Source: a bacterium (GTDB lineage Bacteria; CG2-30-53-67; CG2-30-70-394). Taken from it: a stretch of 16,011 nt of DNA. Under the pieces are notes generated by a model. That model had not been told where the DNA came from. It ran no database searches and was given only the letters and a program-made list of their open reading frames with translations. A program made the translations under genes and the position numbers. Below are positions 1-6,319 of this stretch, in pieces (position 1 is the first letter of the stretch; every line of letters begins with the position of its first letter). The stretch is from positions 1-16,011 of the forward strand of contig JAJRSX010000182.1 of NCBI GenBank assembly GCA_024278555.1, written 5' to 3'.

Positions 1-50
1 GCTACGAGTGTTACGACGATCAGGAGCCAGGTTACTTTGGTGGTGCGCAT
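1..50 (-). CDS. 5' end of a secreted or membrane protein (partial, runs off left edge)
   Basis: Only the first 16 codons are in the window. They read MRTTKVTWLLIVVTLVA, where the last A is an incomplete codon. This is a short basic start followed by a hydrophobic stretch, as in an Sec signal peptide or an N-terminal membrane anchor. The start is well supported by a consensus Shine-Dalgarno AAGGAGG (plus-strand 59-65) placed 8 nt before the ATG at 50. The gene is divergent from the XRE-type regulator to its right and shares an intergenic region that contains an inverted repeat. The function cannot be told from what is visible. Confidence 0.7.
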   Translation of the reverse strand, partial: MRTTKVTWLLIVVTLV

Positions 51-86
51 GGGTACGTCCTCCTTGAATGAGTGGTACAAAGTGTT

Positions 87-129
87 CCGTGTACGACGCG
101 TGCCGGTGAACTATATTCGTCGTACGTGG
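87..129. promoter_or_regulatory. Inverted repeat around an AT-rich box between divergent genes (candidate operator)
   Basis: GTACGACG (91-98) is answered by its reverse complement CGTCGTAC (118-125). The similarity extends outward to 12 positions per side (87-98 and 118-129) with two mismatches. The spacer holds AACTATATT, which contains TATAGT on the minus strand (115-110, 5 of 6 matches to a -10 box). No good -35 is seen. The site lies between a leftward signal-peptide gene and a rightward XRE-type regulator, so an operator for that regulator is a reasonable guess. Confidence 0.4.
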
Positions 130-205
130 CGCGCGGGTGATTATAAACACACTATCGGTGCTCATAGTCAACTCATGTTCTGGCGGTGTGCGTAGATTCA
201 CGAGG

Positions 206-568
206 ATGAGCGACTGGGATCCGGGGGTCTTTCAGACGCGGCTGCTGGTGACAATGGGGAGTCGCACACGCCAAGACGTGGGGCACGCGGCGGGGGTGAG
301 CCACACGACAATCACCCGCTGGCTCCAGCCCCACAGCCGCCCGAACTCGTGCGTGGCCTCCCTCTGGCGCGTCGCCCAGGTCCTCGGGGTGAGTGTCGGA
401 TGGTTGATCGGGGAGGCGGAGAGCCCGGTGGTGGCCGGGCCGTCAGGGGCGGCGCAGCCGGGGGCGGCGGCCCACCTGGCGGTGGAGCAGGCCCTTGGCG
501 CCGGGGCGACGATGGAGCAGGTGGTCGCTCAACTCCGCCTCGTCACCCTGGCGGCGCGGGCGGGATAG
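206..568 (+). CDS. XRE/Cro-type helix-turn-helix transcriptional regulator
   Basis: This is a 120-residue protein with one N-terminal helix-turn-helix domain. TRQDVGHAAGVSHTTITRWL (about residues 21-40) has the usual XRE layout of two short helices around AGVS. It is followed by the typical third segment SLWRVAQVLGVSVGWLIGE. The C-terminal third is Ala/Gly-rich and unremarkable. The frame stays open up to a GTG at 137, but a TATAAA box at 142-147 would place that GTG upstream of transcription. I therefore prefer the ATG at 206, although GAGG lies directly against it and the ribosome-binding site is poor. The protein probably represses the divergent promoter region, including itself. No target can be named. 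Confidence 0.72.
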   Translation: MSDWDPGVFQTRLLVTMGSRTRQDVGHAAGVSHTTITRWLQPHSRPNSCVASLWRVAQVLGVSVGWLIGEAESPVVAGPSGAAQPGAAAHLAVEQALGAGATMEQVVAQLRLVTLAARAG

Positions 569-756
569 GTCACGCCTCTTCGAACGGACACCGAGTCTCT
601 GCCACGAACCCCTGCGCCCCGTCCACGAGGCTGACCGTCTAAATCTCTACCTGCCACCGGAACCGGCCTTCACGGCCGAGAGATCCGCCGGCCGATCACC
701 GGAAACACCCACCCCCATCCTCGTGGCGCTACCCCGTCCCGGGCGACGACGCCGCA
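569..756. other. Short spacer between convergent genes, with small hairpins
   Basis: The spacer separates the end of the XRE-type gene from the end of the coiled-coil gene. It holds a CGGCC-TTCAC-GGCCG hairpin (about 668-682) and a few further short GC dyads. None has a T-tract, so an intrinsic terminator is not supported. No gene is seen. Confidence 0.35.
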
Positions 757-1461
757 TCATGCGGCGAGCTGGCGCTTGATCTCCGAGACCTCGGACTCCA
801 GATGCGAGACCTTCTCCACGAGGACGACGTGCTCGTCCCGGCGCACGATGATCTCAAAGAGGCGGTCCAGACGCTTGTTGATCTGGTCATCCTTGCCACT
901 GAGCTCTTCGCGAACGGCGTCGATCCGGCCGCTGACCTTGTCGATCCGACCACCCAGCTCTTCACGCACCGCGTCGATCCGGCCACCCAAATCTTCACGA
1001 ACGGCGTCGATCCGACCGCTGACCTTGTCAATCCGACCACCCAAATCTTCACGAACGGCGTCGATCGGACCGCTGACCTCGTCAATCCGGCCACCAAAAT
1101 CTTCACGAACGGCGTCGATCCGACCGCTGACCTCGTCGATCCGGCCACCCAGCTCTTCACGAACGGCGTCGATCCGATCGCTGACCTTGTCGATCCGGCC
1201 ACCCAGCTCTTCACGAACGGCGTCGATCCGATCGCTGACCTCGTCGATCCGGCCACCCAGCTCTTCACGAACAGCGTCGATTCGCCGGCTCTGGTCCACG
1301 AGGTGAAGGTTGACGTCGTCGAGGCGCTTTTCCACCCCGGCGAGCCCCTTCTCCACCACCGTCAGGCGATTCTCCACCCGCTCACCCGACGCCCGCAGCA
1401 ACGCCAGCTCTGGCAGGATCAGCTCTTTGATGGTCTCCGCAACCGTTTCCATGGCACCCAT
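757..1461 (-). CDS. Coiled-coil protein with tandem 18-residue repeats
   Basis: This 234-residue soluble protein has no signal peptide or membrane segment. Residues 1-59 are a helical head (MGAMETVAETIKELILPELA...). Residues 60-189 are tandem copies of RIDAVREELGGRIDEVSD: five full copies, an 11-residue short copy, one further full copy and a final 11-residue copy. Residues 190-234 form a charged helical tail ending KRQLAA. Hydrophobic positions in the unit (I, V, L, I, V) are spaced 3-4-4-3-4, an 11+7 coiled-coil pattern. The start is fixed by AGGAGG (1471-1476) 9 nt upstream. One copy begins with Pro (residue 132). Related long-coil proteins are known as uncharacterised bacterial proteins, so I assign no function; oligomeric scaffolding is a guess. 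The opposite strand also stays open here, as a by-product of the repeats. Confidence 0.8.
   Translation of the reverse strand: MGAMETVAETIKELILPELALLRASGERVENRLTVVEKGLAGVEKRLDDVNLHLVDQSRRIDAVREELGGRIDEVSDRIDAVREELGGRIDKVSDRIDAVREELGGRIDEVSGRIDAVREDFGGRIDEVSGPIDAVREDLGGRIDKVSGRIDAVREDLGGRIDAVREELGGRIDKVSGRIDAVREELSGKDDQINKRLDRLFEIIVRRDEHVVLVEKVSHLESEVSEIKRQLAA
895..1284 (-). repeat. In-frame 54-bp tandem repeat inside the coiled-coil gene
   Basis: About seven copies of a 54-bp unit encode RIDAVREELGG followed by RID(E/K)VS(D/G). The array is in perfect frame. One copy has lost the 21 bp that encode the seven-residue part. Copies are nearly identical in DNA as well as protein, which suggests recent expansion or gene conversion. 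Copy number may vary between strains. Confidence 0.9.
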
Positions 1462-1476
1462 TTCGGCTCTCCTCCT

Positions 1477-1517
1477 GAGATGAATTCCCCGGTCTCCGCC
1501 GGAGAAAGATTCATCTC
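1477..1517. promoter_or_regulatory. Nested inverted repeat upstream of the coiled-coil gene
   Basis: GAGATGAAT (1477-1485) is the exact reverse complement of ATTCATCTC (1509-1517). Nested inside is TCTCCG (1493-1498) against CGGAGA (1500-1505). The left arm directly abuts the ribosome-binding site of the leftward coiled-coil gene (1471-1476). A possible promoter, TTGACG (1547-1542) with 17 bp to TAGCGT (1524-1519), would start transcription at the outer arm. The element could therefore be an operator or a leader hairpin. Confidence 0.5.
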
Positions 1518-1936
1518 GACGCTAGATGAGACCCTCCTTGTCGTCAACGACTACCGGAGAGGGCACGGTGCAGGCCCGGGGGATGGCTGGACGGAACGTA
1601 GCTCTCGCCAGAGGTGAGAGGGTCGGCGTCGCGGGCCTCGGCGATGCAGCGTTGGGGGACGTTGTTGACGGAGTGGACTATCGCGGCGTCGGAGAGACGT
1701 CCTCCTCAGTCGGATCCTGAATCCAGGCGCGGCTTGGAGGTGCAGGCAGCATTTGCGGTTACCTCTGCCTCCAGGGCCATGGGCTCCCTTTAGAGTTCCC
1801 CGAGCCCCACCCGGCCCCGGATTCCCCGCCCGTTGCGCCTCGCTCTCCGTTGCGTCTCTCGCACAGTCTGAGCCCGTCGCAGGCGGTGGATCCGGGATCG
1901 CAGTCCCAAGCCATCTCCGGGCGCGCAGCGCCCTCT
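1518..1936. other. About 400 bp with no convincing gene
   Basis: Frames here are open only by high GC content. Their translations have no recognisable domain, no good ribosome-binding site and no family resemblance. Apart from the possible coiled-coil promoter near 1519-1547, I see no repeats, RNA gene or mobile-element remnant. Confidence 0.5.
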
Positions 1937-1957
1937 ATTTTTCGCACAGCGAAAAAT
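1937..1957. other. Perfect hairpin just after the HspR-like gene
   Basis: ATTTTTCGC (1937-1945), loop ACA, GCGAAAAAT (1949-1957) form a 9-bp perfect stem. It begins 3 nt after the stop of the leftward regulator gene. In either direction the T-run lies on the 5' side of the stem rather than after it. It is therefore not a classical intrinsic terminator, though it may mark or protect the 3' end of the rpoH operon transcript. Confidence 0.6.
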
Positions 1958-1959
1958 GA

Positions 1960-2319
1960 TCACTCGTCGCGATCGCGCACCGCGAGGTCAGACGGCGGCC
2001 GGGGGATCGGGAGGTTCCTGCCGGCGGCGAGGTCGCGGTAGACCCGCTGGAGCACCTCACGCGCCTCCGAGCGCATCTCGGCGAGCTGGCGGCGCATGTG
2101 GAGGATCACCTCCACTCCGGCACGGTTGACGCCGAGCTCGCGGGTGAGGTTGAGGATGATCTCCAGCTCTTCGAGGTTCTCCTCGGTGTAGCGGCGGGTG
2201 TTGCCGGCGGTGCGCTCGGGGGTGATCAGCCCCTGGCGCTCGTAGGCGCGCAGGGTCTGGGGGTGGACGGTGAACATCTCCGCCACCACCGAGATCGAGT
2301 AGCCGGGCCGCCGTGCCAT
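1960..2319 (-). CDS. MerR-family regulator of the HspR type
   Basis: The 119-residue protein has a winged helix-turn-helix near the N-terminus. Residues about 8-40 read SISVVAEMFTVHPQTLRAYE followed by RQGLITPER, then a wing with NTRRYTEENLEEL. A helical dimerisation segment follows (GVNRAGVEVILHMRRQLAEM). The phrase VHPQTLRAYERQGL is characteristic of HspR, the repressor of dnaK/clpB-type heat-shock genes, and the J-protein neighbour fits. The ATG at 2319 shares one base with the J-protein stop (TGATG) and is preceded by AAGGAGG (2327-2333) at 7 nt. This means translational coupling, and it rules against the longer GTG start at 2340. No Cys is visible for metal sensing. CbpM-like modulation of the J-protein is a less likely alternative. 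Confidence 0.85.
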   Translation of the reverse strand: MARRPGYSISVVAEMFTVHPQTLRAYERQGLITPERTAGNTRRYTEENLEELEIILNLTRELGVNRAGVEVILHMRRQLAEMRSEAREVLQRVYRDLAAGRNLPIPRPPSDLAVRDRDE

Positions 2320-3254
2320 CACCGCCCCTCCTTGGCCCACTCGAGGCCCCGGCGCGGGTCATAGGGGGCGAGGCGCGCCACCTCTTCCAGGTGGGCACGG
2401 GCGGCGTCACTCAGGTGCTTGGGCGGGACGATCTTGATCACCACGAGCTGGTCGCCGCGCTTCCTCCCTTTGGCGGCCGGCAGCCCCTTGCCGCGCAGGC
2501 GCAGCTTGGCGCCCGAGGCGACCCCGGCGGGGACCTTGAGCTGGGTGGCGCCGTGGAGGGTGGGGATGCGCACCGAGGTGCCGAGGGTGGCCTCGGCGAG
2601 GGTGAGGGGGAGGTCGAGGTAGACGTCCTGACCTTCGCGCCGGAAGTAGGGGTGGGTCGCCATCCGTACCCGCACGAAGAGGTCGCCGCGCGGGCCGCCG
2701 TTGGCCCCCGGCCGCCCCTTGCCGCTCACCCGGATCCGGGTGCCGGTGTCGACGCCGGTGGGGATCTTCACGTCGACGCGGCTGCCGTCGCCGAGGGTGA
2801 TCCGCCGCCGGGTACCGTGGGCGGCGTCGTCGAGGGTGAGGGTGACCTCGGTCTCCACGTCGGCGCCCCGTTGCGGGCCGCGCGGCCGGCCGCCGCCGAA
2901 GAACTGTCCGAAGATGTCGCCGAGATCGGCGCCGCCAAAGCCGCCCGCACCACCGGGGAAACCGCCCGGGAAACCATCACCGCCACCCCCGAAACCGCCC
3001 GACGGTCCCGCCCCCTCCTGGAACCCCTCGCTCAGCCCCGCCTCACCGTAGCGGTCGTAGAGGCGCCGCTTTTTCTTGTCGGAGAGGACCCCATAGGCAC
3101 GGGAAATCCGCTTGAACCGCTCCGCCGCCTTGGCATTCCCCGGGTTGACGTCCGGGTGGTGCTTGCGCGCCAGGCGACGGTAGGCGCGCTTGATCTCCTT
3201 CTCCTCCGCGTCGCGCGCGACGCCGAGCTCTTTGTAGTAGTCGGTGGCGGCCAT
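2319..3254 (-). CDS. cbpA: CbpA-like type II J-domain co-chaperone
   Basis: This 311-residue J-protein stimulates the ATPase of DnaK and delivers unfolded clients in the cytoplasm. The J-domain spans residues 5-70, with the HPD motif at 33-35 and YYKELGV at 6-12. A Gly/Phe-rich linker (about 78-125) follows, then the two C-terminal beta-sandwich domains ([31 protein letters not shown]). The CxxCxGxG zinc-finger repeats of true DnaJ are absent, so it is a CbpA/DjlA-class, class B protein of typical length. The ATG at 3254 follows GAGG by 9 nt and lies 11 nt after rpoH. It is the middle gene of the rpoH operon and overlaps the HspR-like regulator by one base. Confidence 0.92.
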   Translation of the reverse strand: MAATDYYKELGVARDAEEKEIKRAYRRLARKHHPDVNPGNAKAAERFKRISRAYGVLSDKKKRRLYDRYGEAGLSEGFQEGAGPSGGFGGGGDGFPGGFPGGAGGFGGADLGDIFGQFFGGGRPRGPQRGADVETEVTLTLDDAAHGTRRRITLGDGSRVDVKIPTGVDTGTRIRVSGKGRPGANGGPRGDLFVRVRMATHPYFRREGQDVYLDLPLTLAEATLGTSVRIPTLHGATQLKVPAGVASGAKLRLRGKGLPAAKGRKRGDQLVVIKIVPPKHLSDAARAHLEEVARLAPYDPRRGLEWAKEGR

Positions 3255-3265
3255 GGATCACCGCC

Positions 3266-4132
3266 TCAACCCGCCGCCACCGCCGGTGCCAGGGGGGCGA
3301 GGGCGGTGGCGAGCTTGCGCTTCAGCTTCATCTCGATCTGGCGCACCCGCTCGCGGGAGACGCCGTACCGCTCGCCGATCGCCGCCAGGGCCAGGGGCTC
3401 GTCACTCATCAGCCGCTCGTCGAGGATGTACCGCTGGCGCTCGTTCAGGGTCGGGCGCAACTCCTCCACCACCTGTCGCACCCGCGCGTCGAGGTCCTCG
3501 CGGCCGTACTGCTCGTCGGGCGCCTCCTGATCGCTGGGGAGGAACTCCATCAGCGTGGCGCCGTCACCGTCGTCGTGGGTCGATGGCAGATCGAGGGAGA
3601 GGTCGCGGCGCCGCACCCGCGCCGCGGCGACCCGGGCGATCTCCTCCTGGACCTTGCTGTCCTCGGCGAGTTTCCGGTACGCCTCCGCCTCGCTGGAGCC
3701 ATCGGCGTGGGTGTCGAGGTGGACGAGCTGGAAGAAGAGCTTCTTCTGCACCCGCGCCGAGGCGAGCTTCACCATCGACCAGTTGCGGATGATGTACTCC
3801 TTCATGAAGGAGCGGATCCAGTGGACCGCGTAGGTGAGCAGGCGGAAGCCGCGGTATGGGTCGAACCGCTTGACCGCGTGCATCAGGCCGATGTTGCCCT
3901 CCTGGATCAGATCCAGCAGCGGCAGGGCGAAGCGGGAGTACTCCTTCGCCACCTTGACCACAAAGCGGAGGTTGGCGAGAACCAGAGTGCGCGCCGCGTC
4001 GACGTCATGGTCATCGTGGACGCGCACCGCGAGCTCGTACTCCTCGTCACGGGTGAGCAGCGGGTAGCGGGCGATCTCTTCCAGGTATCGGGTCAGGTCG
4101 GTGGGCTGGGCCACCAGGGCGTTAGGCGTCAT
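3266..4132 (-). CDS. rpoH: RNA polymerase heat-shock sigma factor (sigma-32, RpoH)
   Basis: The 288-residue group of sigma-70 family proteins that includes RpoH directs RNA polymerase to heat-shock promoters. Region 2 is clear: NLRFVVKVAKEYSRFALPLLDLIQEGN (about 54-80 in parts), then FDPYRGFRLLTYAVHWIR. The RpoH box, QKKLFFQLV, lies near 129-137. Region 4.2 is the C-terminal helix-turn-helix IGERYGVSRERVRQIEMKLK. There is no region 1.1, as expected for RpoH. The ATG at 4132 has GAGGAG (4141-4146) at 8 nt. An upstream in-frame ATG at 4186 would sit inside the promoter -35 and is rejected. The gene leads the operon with the J-protein and the HspR-like gene. Region 2.4/RpoH-box features make RpoD or RpoS unlikely. 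Confidence 0.93.
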   Translation of the reverse strand: MTPNALVAQPTDLTRYLEEIARYPLLTRDEEYELAVRVHDDHDVDAARTLVLANLRFVVKVAKEYSRFALPLLDLIQEGNIGLMHAVKRFDPYRGFRLLTYAVHWIRSFMKEYIIRNWSMVKLASARVQKKLFFQLVHLDTHADGSSEAEAYRKLAEDSKVQEEIARVAAARVRRRDLSLDLPSTHDDGDGATLMEFLPSDQEAPDEQYGREDLDARVRQVVEELRPTLNERQRYILDERLMSDEPLALAAIGERYGVSRERVRQIEMKLKRKLATALAPLAPAVAAG

Positions 4133-4162
4133 GGTGGGTTCTCCTCGCGAAGGCTCATGGCC

Positions 4163-4191
4163 AAGGTAGGACGTGAGTCTCGACATGTCAA
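4163..4191 (-). promoter_or_regulatory. Sigma70-type promoter of the rpoH operon
   Basis: On the minus strand a perfect TTGACA (-35, 4191-4186) is followed by a 17-bp spacer and TACCTT (-10, 4168-4163). The expected start near 4156 gives a leader of about 24 nt that carries the rpoH ribosome-binding site. The housekeeping character suggests basal expression, with control added at the adjoining palindrome. Confidence 0.7.
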
Positions 4192-4221
4192 GTTATCTTC
4201 GTTCTTTTTCGAAGATACTTG
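4189..4221. promoter_or_regulatory. Palindrome overlapping the rpoH -35 box (candidate operator)
   Basis: TATCTTCG (4194-4201) and CGAAGATA (4210-4217) form a perfect 8-bp inverted repeat around TTCTTTTT. The arms extend with CAAG/CTTG (4189-4192 and 4218-4221), leaving one unpaired T. Three bases of the -35 lie inside it. Neither side has a trailing T-tract, so an operator is likelier than a terminator. It does not match the HspR HAIR consensus or CIRCE. Confidence 0.6.
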
Positions 4222-4408
4222 AGCCTGTTCGGCGCAAGGCGGTTCACCGGTCGGAGACGGCTCGCGCCATCTCGACTTCGAAGTGCCACCAGCGGATTGC
4301 GGGCGAGGCCGCCCCGAGGGGCAGCGGCGGCCATGACTGGCGAGAAATTCGGTGTCTCCGTGTTCCAGCGGTGTGCCGGCTGCCCGTCGATGTCGCCTCC
4401 GTCGGCGG

Positions 4409-5038
4409 TCAGCCACCGGCCACGGGGCAGGCGCCGATCGACTCCAGCCCCGCCTCCCACACCGCCGCCGGCTGCACCCCCTGCCAGCTCTGCTCCCCCA
4501 TGACCACCGCCGGGAATCCGCGGAAGCCCGCCGCCCCCACCGCCCGCAGACGGGCGGTGATGAGCCGCGTGAAGCCGTCGCGATCATCGAGGAAGCGGCC
4601 GATCGCCGGGCGCGAGATCCCCAGGGAGCGGACGATCGCCGGGATGGTCTCGGCGTCGCCGATGTTGCGCCCCTCCTGGAAGGTGGCGGCGAAGACCCGG
4701 TCGAGATAGGCGTCGAGACACCCCTACTGTCGGGCCAGCTCCGCCATCCGGTGGGCCAGCCCCGAGTTGGCGAGGGTGAGGGGGAGGTTGAGCTCCACCC
4801 CCTCCTCGTCTGCCAGGGCGACGATGCCGCCGGCGGCGCGGCGCAACAGATCCTCGCCGAAGCGGGCGATGGGCGCCCCCTCGCGCGGTGTCTCCGGGTG
4901 GATCTGAATCCCCTCCCAGCGGAGGTCGAACCCCCACCGCCCCTGGAGGCGGCGCAGGCGCAGGCCGCCGAGGTAGCAGAAGGGGCAGATGAAATCGAAA
5001 TAGACGGTGACCGTGGGACGGGTTGCCGGTGCTGCCAT
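4409..5038 (-). pseudogene. DsbA/FrnE-family thiol oxidoreductase, interrupted by one amber codon
   Basis: The full frame is 209 codons, the normal length for FrnE-type cytoplasmic DsbA-like proteins. The start (residues 1-30) has VYFDFICPFCYLGGL with the CPFC redox motif at 18-21. The second half carries FQEGRNIGDAETIPAIVRSL and ends with FRGFPAVVMGEQ and WQGVQPAAVWEAGL. Codon 105 is TAG (plus-strand 4726-4724), while homology-like sequence continues in the same frame for 104 more codons to a TGA at 4409. One base change would explain it (for example CAG to TAG). The N-terminal half alone would lack part of the helical insert and the cis-Pro region (FPAVV), so it is unlikely to work. The gene may be a recent pseudogene, a sequencing error or a readthrough case. 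It is divergent from hemE with a 52-bp gap and has no strong ribosome-binding site. Confidence 0.8.
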
Positions 5039-5052
5039 CCATCCAACATAGT
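5023..5052 (+). promoter_or_regulatory. Weak candidate hemE promoter
   Basis: TTGCCG (5023-5028, 4 of 6 matches) is followed after 18 bp by CATAGT (5047-5052, 4 of 6). It lies directly upstream of hemE and overlaps the start of the divergent frnE-like gene. It is offered because the hemE leader must begin here or inside that gene. Confidence 0.3.
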
Positions 5053-5090
5053 GCGCGGCTGCCCCTCTTTGCCAACCGAAGGAGCCCCCA

Positions 5091-6122
5091 ATGGCCGACC
5101 ACCTGTTGATCCGCGCCGCCTTCCGCCAGCCGGTGGAGCGCACCCCCGTCTGGATGATGCGCCAGGCGGGCCGTTTTCTCCCCGAGTACCGCGCGGTGCG
5201 CGAGAAGGCGGACTTCCTCACCATGTGCAAGACCCCGGAGCTCGCCGCCGAGGTCTCCCTCCAGCCCCTGGAGGCGGTGGACGTGGACGCGGTGATCTTC
5301 TTCTCCGACATCCTCACCATGTTGGAGCCGATGGGGCTGGAGCTGACTTTTGGTGAGGGCGAGGGGCCCCGCTTCCCCGATCCGATCCGCACCAGCGCCG
5401 ACATCGACCGCCTCTCGGTGGTCGACCCGGCCGACGGCCTCGCCTTCGTCGGCGACGCCCTCCACCTGTGCCGCGAGCGGATCGCCGGCCGGGTGCCCCT
5501 GTTGGGCTTCACCGGTGCCCCGTACACCCTCGCCACCTACGCGGTGGAGGGGTGCACCGGCAAGAACTTCAACCACATCAAGCGGTGGTACTACCGCGAG
5601 CCCGAGACCCTCCGCCGCCTCCTGGAGAAGATCGCCGACCAGGTGACCGTCTACCTCAACTACCAGATCGAGAACGGCGCCCAGGCGGTGCAGCTCTTCG
5701 ATACCTGGGCCGGGGCCCTCTCCCCCGAGGACTACCGGGAGATCGCCGCCCCCTACACCCGCCAGGTGATCGACGGGCTGCACCGGGACGGGGTGCCGGT
5801 GATCCTCTACATCAACGGCGGCGGCCACCACCTCGACACCATGGCGACCCTCGGCGCCGACGTCCTGTCGCTCGATTGGCGCACCGACATGGCCGAGGCA
5901 AAGCGCAAGTACGGCGCCACCCACTGCCTCCAGGGCAACCTCGACCCGTGCGCCCTCTACGGCACCGAGGCGCGGATCCGCCAGGAGGTCCAGCGGGTCC
6001 TCGACGCCGCCGGGAAGGTGGGCCACATCTTCAACCTCGGCCACGGCATGCTCCCCGATATCCCGGTGGAGAACGCCCGCTGCTTCGTGCGCGCGGTGAA
6101 GGAGCTGGGGGTGCATGGGTGA
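5091..6122 (+). CDS. hemE: Uroporphyrinogen III decarboxylase
   Basis: HemE removes the four acetate carboxyls of uroporphyrinogen III to give coproporphyrinogen III in haem synthesis. It is a cytoplasmic, cofactor-free enzyme. The 343 residues are of normal length. The signature PVWMMRQAGRFLPEYRAVR lies at about 18-36, with the substrate-binding Arg and the family Asp in AVIFFSDILTMLEP (about 66-79). YAVEGCTGKNF and VQLFDTWAGALSPEDY follow, and the end has LQGNLDP and FNLGHGMLPDIPVEN. The ATG at 5091 is supported by AAGGAG (5079-5084) 6 nt upstream. The protoporphyrinogen oxidase gene follows on the same strand after about 200 bp of repetitive spacer, so the two may be co-transcribed. No anomalies are seen. 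Confidence 0.96.
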   Translation: MADHLLIRAAFRQPVERTPVWMMRQAGRFLPEYRAVREKADFLTMCKTPELAAEVSLQPLEAVDVDAVIFFSDILTMLEPMGLELTFGEGEGPRFPDPIRTSADIDRLSVVDPADGLAFVGDALHLCRERIAGRVPLLGFTGAPYTLATYAVEGCTGKNFNHIKRWYYREPETLRRLLEKIADQVTVYLNYQIENGAQAVQLFDTWAGALSPEDYREIAAPYTRQVIDGLHRDGVPVILYINGGGHHLDTMATLGADVLSLDWRTDMAEAKRKYGATHCLQGNLDPCALYGTEARIRQEVQRVLDAAGKVGHIFNLGHGMLPDIPVENARCFVRAVKELGVHG

Positions 6123-6319
6123 GGCGCGCTACGCGCGCAGGGATGAGGGGTGGGGGCCGGACAGCCCTGCGGGCCGAATGAGATACCGATGGAAGCGACC
6201 AACCAAACAAAACATCCGGCTGCGGAGCGGCCGACGATCCCCCCACCCCGCGAACGCAGCGAGCCCATCCCCCAACCCCCACCCCCGTGCGCGAAGTACG
6301 CCCCATCCCCGCGAACAAC
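6123..6319. repeat. C-rich repetitive spacer between hemE and the oxidase gene
   Basis: The spacer has GGGGTGGGGG (6147-6156) answered by CCCCCACCCC (6240-6249). Then come imperfect units GCGAACGCAGCGAGCCCATC, GCGAAGTACGCCCCATCCCC and GCGAACAACGTGAGC (about 6250-6326) that run into the next gene. A short GCGCG-CTA-CGCGC dyad follows the hemE stop. The spacer has no gene. The last units supply codons upstream of, and at, the oxidase start. Confidence 0.5.

Noticed and set aside
895-1284. CRISPR-like array
   Set aside because: Repeats are contiguous and in frame with no unique spacers; they are coding.
802-1617. Long plus-strand open frame (271 codons) opposite the coiled-coil gene
   Set aside because: It mirrors the 54-bp repeat, has no ribosome-binding site and its product lacks any fold pattern. 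The minus strand has a consensus site and a proper coiled-coil pattern.
1937-1957. Intrinsic terminator after the HspR-like gene
   Set aside because: The stem is perfect, but the T-run is on the 5' side in both directions, so it lacks the trailing U-tract.
4133-4186. 18-residue N-terminal extension of RpoH
   Set aside because: Its ATG lies in the -35 box of a good promoter, and a GAGGAG site is correctly placed for the ATG at 4132.
4189-4221. HspR HAIR element at the rpoH promoter
   Set aside because: The CTTGAG and CTCAAG-like ends are present, but orientation and spacing differ from CTTGAGT-N7-ACTCAAG; it is reported only as an unassigned palindrome.
4724-4726. Pyrrolysine insertion at the amber codon
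   Set aside because: No pyl genes or insertion context are visible and FrnE proteins are not known to contain pyrrolysine; a point mutation or error is simpler.
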